In this document: positions 25,423-31,451 of the stretch, piece by piece | Position numbering within the stretch: position 1 is the stretch's first letter | Layout of the letters: every line of letters begins with the position of its first letter | Source of the DNA: CAZSXS01 sp964611385 | Lineage (GTDB): Bacteria > Bacillota > Clostridia > Lachnospirales > CAYPQA01 | DNA length: 31,451 nucleotides | Direction: 5' to 3' | Assembly (NCBI GenBank): GCA_964611385.1 | Contig: CAZSXS010000041.1 | Coordinates: 1 to 31,451 of the forward strand | The notes under the pieces: generated by a model | The model's database searches: none | Told to the model about the DNA's origin: nothing | What the model saw: the letters and a program-made list of their open reading frames with translations, nothing else | Position numbers and translations under genes: made by a program

Positions 25423-26478
25423 ATGTTGAAAGTAGGATTAGTAGGTTTAGGCTTTATGGGTGCGTCTCACTTAGGCATTTACAAGCAAATGGAAGCCAAC
25501 AATTTACCGGTTAAGCTAGTAGCCATTTGTGATGTAGACGAAAAGAAATTCGGCGGACAGCTGACACAGGGGAACCTGGATACCACTGACAAGGGAGCAG
25601 ATTTGTCGGCATACAAGCTTTACAGCGACATGGAAGAGATGATTGAGAAAGAAGACCTGGACTATGTGGATCTGTGCCTTCCAACTTATCTTCATGCCCC
25701 CATGGCGATTACCGCTATGAATAAGGGAGTACATGTATTCTGCGAAAAACCCATGGCCATCAATAGCCATATGTGTGAGCAAATGATTCAAGCTTCCAAG
25801 AATACAGGCAAAAGCCTTATGATCGGCCAAACCCTTCGGTACTGGAATGTATACGAGTATGTCAAGGAATGCATTGATGACGGACGCTACGGCAATGTGG
25901 TCTGCGCTTATCTGTACAGAGGCGGCAGCACCCCTATCTGGTCTTGGGAAAACTGGCTGCTTCGGAAGGATTGCTCCGGCGGTTGCCTCTTAGATCAACA
26001 TATTCATGACGTAGATGCTATCAACTGGCTGTTTGGTATGCCTAAGTCTGTATCCAGTGCCGGTGTTGTTGTCAATAAGGGCAACGGCTTTGACGTGGTT
26101 TCTACCAACTACCTTTATGGGGACAAGGTTGTAAACGCTCAGGACGACTGGACGATTAATGGAAATGGTTATGGCTTTGAAATGCTTTACCGTATCAACT
26201 TTGAAAAAGGTGCTTTGATTTACAACAAGGGAAAACTGAAGGTTCATCCGGTTGATGCTCCCGCCTTTGAGCCAGAACTATCAGATGAAAGCGCATATTA
26301 TAAAGAAATCCGTCTCTTTGCAGAGAATCTGCTGGCTCAGACCGAAGGCTATACAGGTGCAGCACCCAGTCAAAAATTGGATTTCTTTGCCCTCCTTGAA
26401 AGTCACAAGGATACCATCGTTTTGGCTGAGGCTGAAAACAAATCTGCTGAGCAAAACGGTGTCGTAGTAAACGTATAA
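25423..26478 (+). CDS. Gfo/Idh/MocA family NAD(P)-dependent oxidoreductase
   Basis: This 351-residue protein has an N-terminal Rossmann fold with GLVGLGFMGASHLGIY at residues 5-20, the family motif CEKPMA with catalytic-type K109, and the downstream LLDQHIHDVDAINWLFG segment with the conserved Asp/His pair. Members oxidise or reduce sugars, inositols and related polyols with NAD(P). AAAGGAG precedes the ATG at 25423. It is divergent from the sugar isomerase-like gene and is followed after 68 bases by an ECF S component on the same strand, so the three may serve uptake and breakdown of one compound; this is inference. Confidence 0.94.
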   Translation: MLKVGLVGLGFMGASHLGIYKQMEANNLPVKLVAICDVDEKKFGGQLTQGNLDTTDKGADLSAYKLYSDMEEMIEKEDLDYVDLCLPTYLHAPMAITAMNKGVHVFCEKPMAINSHMCEQMIQASKNTGKSLMIGQTLRYWNVYEYVKECIDDGRYGNVVCAYLYRGGSTPIWSWENWLLRKDCSGGCLLDQHIHDVDAINWLFGMPKSVSSAGVVVNKGNGFDVVSTNYLYGDKVVNAQDDWTINGNGYGFEMLYRINFEKGALIYNKGKLKVHPVDAPAFEPELSDESAYYKEIRLFAENLLAQTEGYTGAAPSQKLDFFALLESHKDTIVLAEAENKSAEQNGVVVNV

Positions 26479-26546
26479 TCAATTAATGTTTAGTTCATTT
26501 AGTTAATTTAGCGTATAGTCAATTTAATGAAAAAGAAGGTTTTTGA

Positions 26547-27125
26547 ATGCTAGAAGCGAACATTAGGACTAAAAACCGCAAACTGGTCATCATGGGCTTG
26601 ATGACCGCCGTAACCATTCTATTAACCTACACTCCCCTGGGTATGATCCCGACTCCCATCATCAGTGCGACCATTATGCATGTGCCGGTGATTATCGTGG
26701 CCATCTTAGAAGGACCTGTTATGGGGCTTCTGATGGGTTTGATCTTTGGCTTGGCTGCCTTAATACGGGCAGCCACCCTACCGCAGGGTGCCCTAGATCC
26801 ACTCTTTATCAATCCACTCATTTCCGTGCTTCCTCGGCTGTTCATTGCCTTGGTGGCTTACTATTCCTACATGCCTTTTGCCAAAACAAAAGAGCCCATC
26901 GGTATCATAGTAGGCTCCGTCTTAGGTAGCCTTGCCAATACCGTGGGCTGCTTGGGTATGCTGTATCTGCTCTATGCGGCCAGTGTCCTGGAGAAAACTG
27001 GCATTACTGCGGCTGCCTTGTTTTGGACAGTGACCCTCTCTGCTGGAATTGCGGAAATGGTCGTTTCGGCCATCATTTCCTTCGCGGTCATTACAGGTTT
27101 GAAAAAGCTGTTGAGAAGCCGCTGA
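26547..27125 (+). CDS. ECF transporter S component
   Basis: This 192-residue protein is strongly hydrophobic with about five or six membrane helices, and has a basic N-terminus (MLEANIRTKNRKLVIMGLMTAV) followed by the GPVMGLLMGLIFGLAALIR segment typical of substrate-binding S components of energy-coupling factor importers. These bind vitamins or similar small molecules and depend on an EcfA/EcfA'/EcfT module encoded elsewhere. The first helix contains the conserved AxxxxLT-type start of the family. Vitamin class cannot be assigned. The ATG has a weak GAAGG site upstream. Its stop is one base from the stop of the convergent M23 gene. Confidence 0.85.
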   Translation: MLEANIRTKNRKLVIMGLMTAVTILLTYTPLGMIPTPIISATIMHVPVIIVAILEGPVMGLLMGLIFGLAALIRAATLPQGALDPLFINPLISVLPRLFIALVAYYSYMPFAKTKEPIGIIVGSVLGSLANTVGCLGMLYLLYAASVLEKTGITAAALFWTVTLSAGIAEMVVSAIISFAVITGLKKLLRSR

Positions 27126-27126
27126 G

Positions 27127-28077
27127 TTATTGGCGTTCTTCCATTTGCCTCAAAAACGGATATGGGTTTAGCCATATCCCGTTTTTATGTAAAGATGTTT
27201 TTACCAGTATGGAAACGCTTAAATGCACGCGGGTTTTGCCGACGGTTCCAGAGGACTTTCCTTGGGTGTCCCCCATGTAACCGATGATCGTTCCGGCTTT
27301 CACGTTGGTTCCTTTACCTAGGTTATCATAGTAGCGGTCCAAATGTTCGTAACTATACACATTGCCTTTTTTGCTTTCGATATCCACATAATAACCGCCT
27401 TCATCACTCCAGCCCATGGCTTTAACTGTTCCGTCTGTCATGCTAACCACAGGCAGACGGCCCCGGATATTTTCTCGGTCGATAATGTCTACGCCTTGCT
27501 TTTCTTTCTTGGTATCGTTCCAGCTATCGCCATAGATGTAAGGCACCAGATCATAGCTGTCCTTGATGCTCCCCACCGGAAAACACTTCAAATCATCCAA
27601 TACCCCATCAAATAATTCCCGATAGGTCTGCAAGTCCTTGCTGGAATATTTTCTCTTCAACTCATCATATTTTACAATATACTTTTGTTCCAGCTCTATG
27701 CCCTCCAGGATCACGGCCTTCATGGGGAAAAAGTTGTTCTCCAACGCATACAGGCTGATAAGTTCGGGATAGCTGATGTCGTACTTTTCCGATAGGCTGT
27801 TTAATTCAATGAAGGTTTTGAAGGGAATCTGAAAGGCGGAAATCCTGTTAAGCGGGATTTCCGGTTTTTTTTTGCTCCCAAAAATAAGCAGAACAACCAG
27901 CACAATCAAACCCAGTGCACAGGCATTGATTAAGATCATTTCTGGTTTTTTTCTTCGGTACCGTCTTCTCTTGGATAAGAGGGGCCTGATGAAAATTGTA
28001 TTGATATCCTTAACGATGGCTAGGATTTCTTTTTTGAGCAATAAGAGTGCAGAGGTTTTGGTATATTTTCGGATCAT
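27127..28077 (-). CDS. Membrane-anchored M23 (LytM) family protein with degenerate zinc site
   Basis: This 316-residue protein has a basic cytoplasmic N-terminus, one membrane helix at about residues 48-67 (ILINACALGLIVLVVLLIFG), a linker and a C-terminal LytM domain (about 200-312). Recognisable LytM parts include QGVDIIDREN, GTVKAMGWSDEGGYYVDIESKKGNVYSYEHLDRY, GTIIGYMGDTQGKSSGTVGKTRVHLSVSI. The usual HxxxD is reduced to its Asp and the usual HxH reads HLS, so two zinc ligands appear missing and peptidoglycan cutting is doubtful. Such inactive LytM proteins act as scaffolds or activators (SpoIIQ and EnvC are known cases). GGAGGGA five bases before the ATG sets the start. Confidence 0.85.
   Translation of the reverse strand: MIRKYTKTSALLLLKKEILAIVKDINTIFIRPLLSKRRRYRRKKPEMILINACALGLIVLVVLLIFGSKKKPEIPLNRISAFQIPFKTFIELNSLSEKYDISYPELISLYALENNFFPMKAVILEGIELEQKYIVKYDELKRKYSSKDLQTYRELFDGVLDDLKCFPVGSIKDSYDLVPYIYGDSWNDTKKEKQGVDIIDRENIRGRLPVVSMTDGTVKAMGWSDEGGYYVDIESKKGNVYSYEHLDRYYDNLGKGTNVKAGTIIGYMGDTQGKSSGTVGKTRVHLSVSILVKTSLHKNGIWLNPYPFLRQMEERQ
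27152..27187 (+). terminator. Terminator of the ECF gene lying inside the M23 coding region
   Basis: GGATATGG (27158-27165) and CCATATCC (27172-27179), extended by AAAAC/GTTTT with one bulge, form a stem followed by T5. It sits within the last codons of the opposite-strand M23 gene, encoding its HKNGIWLNPYPFL segment. Confidence 0.7.
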
Positions 28078-28209
28078 GTTCCCTCCAAACCTTGGGCAAC
28101 TGCCTGAGTATACTCTACTTTATTCCTTGTATAAGCAGGATATGCAAAAATTCCTGAAGGCAGATATGAAACTCGTAGCAACATACTAAACCTTTCTTGT
28201 AAACGATAA

Positions 28210-28226
28210 TCAGATCAAAGATCTGA
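28210..28226. promoter_or_regulatory. Dyad upstream of the phosphoesterase gene
   Basis: TCAGATC-AAA-GATCTGA is a perfect 7-bp dyad about 57 bases before the start codon, between the divergent M23 and phosphoesterase genes. It is a candidate operator. Confidence 0.35.
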
Positions 28227-28282
28227 AAATTGCAAATAAAAATCTTGACTTTATAAACGACAACGATAGGAGGAAACAACCA

Positions 28283-29218
28283 ATGAAAGCTAAAATTCAA
28301 AAGATCATGATCCCACGGAACAAACGTGTGATCTGTATCAGTGATATTCACGGCAGCCTTGACTTATTCAAGGAGTTGCTAAAGAAGGTGTTTTTTACTG
28401 CTGATGATCTACTCATTTTACTTGGAGACCTTTATACGAAAGGCAAACAAAATCACGAAACCCTCCAATTTATTATGAGCCTGTCTCAAAACCCCAATGT
28501 GTATATTCTTCGAGGTAATTGCGACTGGAAGCAAAGCTACCTGACAGAAGAGGAAGGGGCTTGGCTGGAGTACTTGCCTCATATCATTGAGACGGAGAAT
28601 TACCTATTTGTTCATGCGGGCCTTGGCTCTGGCCCATTGGAGGAACAGGAGGCGGTCACATGCATGAAAAATGATGCCTTTATGGAAAAAGGGCTGTGTT
28701 TTGATCGTTATGTTGTATGCGGTCATTGGCCTACGGTCAACTATACCCATCAGATCCCCTGCTTCAATCCCATCGTCAATCAGAAAAGCCGCATCATTTC
28801 AATTGATGGCGGGAATATACTAAAGAATGGGGGACAACTAAACGCATTTATTATTTGCAAGAATCGCTTTACATATGAGGCAGTGGATTCCTTGCCGCTG
28901 CTTCAGGTGGAGAAGGCGCAGTCCGCTAGCGGCGGAGAGCTGAACATTACCTGGAATGACCGCTGGATTGACTTGGTTGAGGAGGGTGAAGAATTCGGCT
29001 TATACAGGCACAGGGAGACAGGGAAAACCCTCTACTTGCCGAGCCGGGAGGTCTGGAGAGATGAGAAGGGCAACCTTTGTGAATGTGACAACGGAACTGA
29101 TTACCAGTTACCTGTCTGTGCAGGTGAAGTTGTTTCTTTGGTTAAACGCTTTGGCAAAAAGGCATTGGTGAAAAAGAATGGAATCATGGGATGGATTGAT
29201 CTATGCTCAGTCTCTTAA
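28283..29218 (+). CDS. Calcineurin-like metallophosphoesterase
   Basis: This 311-residue protein has the metallophosphoesterase motifs in order: SDIHG near residue 20, LLGDLYTKG near 52, RGNCDW near 81, FVHAGLG near 110 and VVCGHWPT near 150. The GNCD form in place of GNHE is also seen in the YfcE/MJ0936 phosphodiesterase branch, while the HAG and GHWPT motifs recall PPP-type protein phosphatases. The C-terminal segment AGEVVSLVKRFGKKALVKKNGIMGWIDL looks like an SH3-like beta domain. AGGAGG nine bases upstream sets the start. The last five sense codons and the stop (CTA TGC TCA GTC TCT TAA) lie in repeat copy D, so its tail is defined by that element. Confidence 0.85.
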   Translation: MKAKIQKIMIPRNKRVICISDIHGSLDLFKELLKKVFFTADDLLILLGDLYTKGKQNHETLQFIMSLSQNPNVYILRGNCDWKQSYLTEEEGAWLEYLPHIIETENYLFVHAGLGSGPLEEQEAVTCMKNDAFMEKGLCFDRYVVCGHWPTVNYTHQIPCFNPIVNQKSRIISIDGGNILKNGGQLNAFIICKNRFTYEAVDSLPLLQVEKAQSASGGELNITWNDRWIDLVEEGEEFGLYRHRETGKTLYLPSREVWRDEKGNLCECDNGTDYQLPVCAGEVVSLVKRFGKKALVKKNGIMGWIDLCSVS

Positions 29219-29304
29219 ACATTTACCAAGTCGGCATCATTTAACTTGGATAAAGTTGATTGTTTTGGGCGGCGGCTTTGCAAAGCTGAATGTGACTGAG
29301 TATA
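29202..29304 (+). repeat. Dispersed ~100-bp structured repeat, copy D
   Basis: A full copy of 103 bp, TATGCTCAGTC to GACTGAGTATA, with both conserved blocks intact. It overlaps the 3' end of the phosphoesterase gene by 17 bases and is followed four bases later by a strong terminator. One pair of the internal stem (AAGTCGGC with GGCGGCTT) is mismatched here. Confidence 0.87.
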
Positions 29305-29307
29305 AAG

Positions 29308-29360
29308 AAAACCCCCGTGAACAGTTGCCTAACTCAAGCAACTGTTCACGGGGGTTTTTT
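29308..29360 (+). terminator. Strong terminator after the phosphoesterase gene and repeat D
   Basis: A perfect 20-bp stem (AACCCCCGTGAACAGTTGC with its complement) with a 9-base loop and a T6 tail. Confidence 0.95.
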
Positions 29361-29416
29361 ATACGAAAACATGGCAGCCATGGGCTGTGCTTTACTCTAC
29401 TTTACTTTACTTTGCC

Positions 29417-30541
29417 TTACCAAAAGCACTCTTTCATCTTCTCGCAATAATACTGTACATTCTTGATTTCTGCATCGGGAGCAATGCGGTGGTCGGGGCA
29501 GGGGATGTAGCCGCCCAAGTCAACTAGCTCTTTCAGGCGCTTGATTTCCTCGTCTACGGCCTTGTAGTCCCTAGCAAAGACAGTTTTATTCATTCCGCCT
29601 ACCCCGCGGATCTGCTTTCCGTATTTTTCTCTCCAAGGCTTGATACTTGCGTCCCAGGTCCCCACTTCAATGGGGAACATGGTGTTGACGCCATTATCCA
29701 GCCAGATGGGAACCAGACTGTCGATGAGTCCGTCACAGTCCACAGAAATGATGTCAATGCCATAGGAATTTAAAAGCTCCGAATTCCGCTTATAGTAAGG
29801 CCCTACTACTTCCTCAAAGACGCTGGGTACTACCAAGGGCCCATTTTTAAAGCATATGTCCTCCCAATAGTGGGCGTAATCGAATTTTGCACCAGTTTCC
29901 AGAACAGTGCGCAAGCCGTTGTACGACAAGTCGGCAAAGGTCTTTACGATTTCAAGATAAAGATCCTCGTCGTCAGCATAGAGGTAGCTTAAGTGCTCAA
30001 CCCCCAAGAAATTCCGCATGGTCCCCATTAGGGAACCGCAATGCAATCCCAAAGGATAGTCACGGTCCGAATCAGCCTTGAGTGCCTCCAAGCGTTTGAA
30101 ATTAACCCTGTCCTTACTAAACTGCATTTTCGGTAGATACAGTTCCTCCCAGGCTTTCCGATCTGTCAACATGGTTCCGATCTCTGCCGGAATGGAAACA
30201 GTACCCGGCTTGATCAAAATGATCAGTCCACTGTTGTCCATAATGACCTTGGAGCCGTCCGGCTTTTCCTCCAGTACTTTTTCCTCAAAGGAAGGCTTTA
30301 GGCTGTTGTTTGTTCCAAAGCAGGAGTTCCAGTTAAAGTCAAAGCCCAACTTCTTCATGATGGACTGGTCGGCTGGGGAGTTGTCGCCCTTGCTGGTATA
30401 GCCCTCAGCCTCTTCCTGGGTGATATGCCCCTCTGCTGCCCATTTTTCCAGGGTCTCCACCCAATATCCAAAGGATACAATGGGGAGACGTTCGTAGGGC
30501 TGATACCGAAGTATAGCCATTACATTTTCTCTGATGTTCAT
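29417..30541 (-). CDS. Uroporphyrinogen decarboxylase-family (URO-D/MtaA-like) protein
   Basis: This 374-residue protein has the URO-D TIM-barrel pattern: MNIRENVMAILRYQPYERLPIVSFG at the N-terminus, LGLHCGSLMGTMRNFLGVEHLSYL in the middle, YAHYWEDICFKNGPLVVP and later IDIISVDCDGLIDSLVPIWLDNGVNTMFPIEVG, and a GVGGMNKTVFARD segment. It is longer than HemE and lacks the usual haem-pathway neighbours, so it more likely belongs to the large group of URO-D-like proteins that move methyl groups between methylated compounds and corrinoid proteins, or act in unknown catabolism. No corrinoid protein or methyltransferase partner lies in the window. GGAGG five bases before the ATG sets the start. Confidence 0.85.
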   Translation of the reverse strand: MNIRENVMAILRYQPYERLPIVSFGYWVETLEKWAAEGHITQEEAEGYTSKGDNSPADQSIMKKLGFDFNWNSCFGTNNSLKPSFEEKVLEEKPDGSKVIMDNSGLIILIKPGTVSIPAEIGTMLTDRKAWEELYLPKMQFSKDRVNFKRLEALKADSDRDYPLGLHCGSLMGTMRNFLGVEHLSYLYADDEDLYLEIVKTFADLSYNGLRTVLETGAKFDYAHYWEDICFKNGPLVVPSVFEEVVGPYYKRNSELLNSYGIDIISVDCDGLIDSLVPIWLDNGVNTMFPIEVGTWDASIKPWREKYGKQIRGVGGMNKTVFARDYKAVDEEIKRLKELVDLGGYIPCPDHRIAPDAEIKNVQYYCEKMKECFW

Positions 30542-30647
30542 ACTAACCTCCGTCGCTGTTTGCTGTGCTATACTTGTCTCGCTTATCTTGAAAAATCGCC
30601 AATATATGAGCTAGCGGACGTTCAAAGTAACTTGGAAATTCATGCCC

Positions 30648-30721
30648 AAGCCTCGGAAAGGACACCGCCCTCCACTAGTACTGGTCGTAAGCCGTTTCGG
30701 GCGGTATCCTTTCCGAGGCTT
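30648..30721. repeat. Long inverted repeat with 23-base arms
   Basis: Arms 30648-30670 and 30699-30721 pair over 22 of 23 positions (core CCTCGGAAAGGA / TCCTTTCCGAGG, then ACCGCCC-type / GGGCGGT-type). The 28-base loop is unpaired. The tail after the right arm is TTTC, not a T-run, so it is not a clear terminator; it may be a stable RNA hairpin or a short palindromic mobile repeat. Confidence 0.8.
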
Positions 30722-31026
30722 TCATCGGATCGCTTTACGCATGATGCACGGTGCGTCCGTTCACGGTATTGCGGATCGCTTTACGTAAGGTGCGCCTTTT
30801 CGTAGTGTGGCTGTGTCCTATATGGCCCTATATGGCGACTTTATATAGCTGATCAAAGCAAAGACAATGTCAGACGTTGTACCCCTTCTGCTCTATTGGG
30901 TTACACTGTAAAGACTGTGGCTTCAATATGCTGTTCTGGGTGTTCGTCTGTAGTATAATAATATATGGCAACGCAGGTTCCGTCAAGCTGAATCAGCCTG
31001 GGACTCTTTAGCCAAGTAATTCTGGT

Positions 31027-31063
31027 TCTTTCAAAACTTCCGTGGGATTTATATCGCCCCCCA
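31027..31063 (+). repeat. 36-bp direct repeat, left copy
   Basis: TCTTTCAAAACTTCCGTGGG followed by ATTTATATCGCCCCCCA. The right copy at 31373-31408 differs by one base change and one missing C. The left copy also forms a small hairpin CCGTGGG/CCCACGG. Confidence 0.85.
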
Positions 31064-31123
31064 CGGTTTTAGAAACACCCATAATTCTTTGCGTTTTATC
31101 GGGTCAAAAGTTGAAATTTGTTG

Positions 31124-31152
31124 TTTACATCTCGTGTTTATTCTGCTATAAT
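31124..31152 (+). promoter_or_regulatory. Strong promoter of the small RNA
   Basis: TTTACA (31124-31129), exactly 17 bases, then a perfect TATAAT (31147-31152). Transcription should begin near 31159. Confidence 0.75.
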
Positions 31153-31158
31153 TTTAAA

Positions 31159-31362
31159 TATAATAAAAGAGAGGATGCTCGTACATCCTCTCATACACAG
31201 CCACTAAAAAAGACGGTTTGGCTTTTAGTAGTATGGTAACCGCGTGCTATTGCGAGTAGGAACGGTTACTTCTTTTTTGAAGAAATTCCACCCACAAGCA
31301 GTGTGTTAGCAAGACTGTAACATATGTTTTAAAAAGCCAACGGTTTCCGTTGGCTTTTTTTA
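31159..31362 (+). ncRNA. Structured small RNA, type I antitoxin-like
   Basis: A strong promoter leads into a run of hairpins with no plausible coding frame: GAGAGGATG/CATCCTCTC, then ACTAAAA/TTTTAGT, then GTAACCG/CGGTTAC with an inner CTA/TAG, the last followed by TTCTTTTTT (first possible end near 31279). A second terminator lies at 31331-31362. The order of hairpins and short conserved-looking bits (CAGCCACTAAAAA, GGTTTGGCTTTTAGT, CGGTTACTTCTTTT) recall the antisense RNAs that partner small holin-like or TxpA-type toxins in Bacillota. That resemblance is from memory. The complementary strand holds no toxin frame; the ATG there opens only a five-codon peptide. It may be an orphan antitoxin, a remnant or an unrelated regulator. 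Confidence 0.55.
31331..31362 (+). terminator. Terminator downstream of the small RNA
   Basis: AAAAAGCCAACGG / CCGTTGGCTTTTTTT around TTT forms a perfect stem with a T7 tail; it could act on both strands. Confidence 0.9.
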
Positions 31363-31372
31363 AAATATTGGG

Positions 31373-31408
31373 TCTTTCAAAATTTCCGTGGGATTTATAT
31401 CGCCCCCA
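31373..31408 (+). repeat. 36-bp direct repeat, right copy
   Basis: Second copy of the 31027 repeat, 346 bases away, so the two bracket the small RNA unit. It is followed by TGTCCGGCTTTTTT, which looks like the right half of a terminator whose left arm is absent, and then by a G-rich run at the window edge. Confidence 0.85.
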
Positions 31409-31451
31409 TGTCCGGCTTTTTTGAAAGATGAGGATGGGGGGGTGGGGGGAA

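Larger units (their letters stand above)
30542..31158. other. Gene-poor intergenic region
   Basis: No frame here shows a protein-like sequence or a good ribosome binding site. It contains the long inverted repeat at 30648-30721, a 14-bp direct repeat (CGGATCGCTTTACG at 30726-30739 and 30772-30785), and the first copy of the 36-bp direct repeat at 31027. Confidence 0.6.

Noticed and set aside
31042..31239. 65-codon plus-strand frame across the small RNA promoter
   Set aside because: It crosses the direct repeat, promoter and first hairpins, has no ribosome binding site and no protein-like character.
31436..31451. G-rich run at the window edge as a G-quadruplex
   Set aside because: Too short and truncated by the window end to judge; it could also be low-quality sequence.

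Overview
The window looks like a stretch of a low-to-moderate GC, anaerobic Bacillota (Clostridia-type) chromosome. The signs are AGGAGG-type ribosome binding sites on almost every gene, sigma-A style promoters, many hairpin plus T-run terminators, an Fe-S aldo/keto reductase, an ECF-transporter S component, a Cache-type chemoreceptor and a BlaI/M56 regulatory pair. The genus cannot be fixed from the sequence alone. No rRNA, tRNA, CRISPR array, phage or full insertion sequence was seen.

Layout. 1-1460: Fe-S aldo/keto reductase with its terminator. 1563-7213 (minus): a five-gene operon with two carbohydrate ABC permeases, a HAD phosphatase, a beta-CASP-like metallo-hydrolase and a lipoprotein solute-binding protein, but no ATPase gene. 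7566-8339 (minus): a class II Fic protein. 8704-10833: a large anchored exported protein of unknown role. 11213-12120: a CPBP membrane protease whose start is displaced by an apparent frameshift in an A7 tract. 12552-14224: an ABC-2 type ATPase/permease pair behind a promoter with an operator-like palindrome. 14513-15364: an unknown exported protein. 15484-17323: a BlaI-type repressor and an M56 (BlaR1-like) protease whose outer domain is not a penicillin-binding domain. 17531-19434: asd and dapA, the entry to lysine/diaminopimelate synthesis. 19832-21364: a secreted acetamidase/formamidase-family protein with an extra C-terminal domain. 21478-23748: a chemoreceptor. 23876-25110 (minus): a sugar-phosphate isomerase-like TIM barrel translationally coupled to a MazG-like protein, divergent from a Gfo/Idh/MocA oxidoreductase and an ECF S component (25423-27125). 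27127-28077 (minus): a degenerate M23 (LytM) membrane protein. 28283-29218: a metallophosphoesterase. 29417-30541 (minus): a uroporphyrinogen decarboxylase-family protein. The last 0.9 kb has no convincing protein gene but holds a long inverted repeat, a 36-bp direct repeat and a promoter-driven, highly structured small RNA.

The most unusual signal is a dispersed element of about 100 bp present four times on the plus strand (about 8594-8690, 10954-11056, 25294-25395, 29202-29304). Its better copies have terminal inverted repeats (TATACTCAGTC / GACTGAGTATA), conserved blocks at each side, a perfect 12-bp palindrome (GCTTTGCAAAGC) and an internal stem whose arms show a compensatory change between copies. 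Two copies lie in presumed 5' leaders, one between genes, and one supplies the last codons and stop of the phosphoesterase gene. I do not recognise it as a named family. The second strong candidate is the small RNA at the right end, which resembles antitoxin RNAs of Gram-positive type I toxin-antitoxin loci but has no visible toxin frame.
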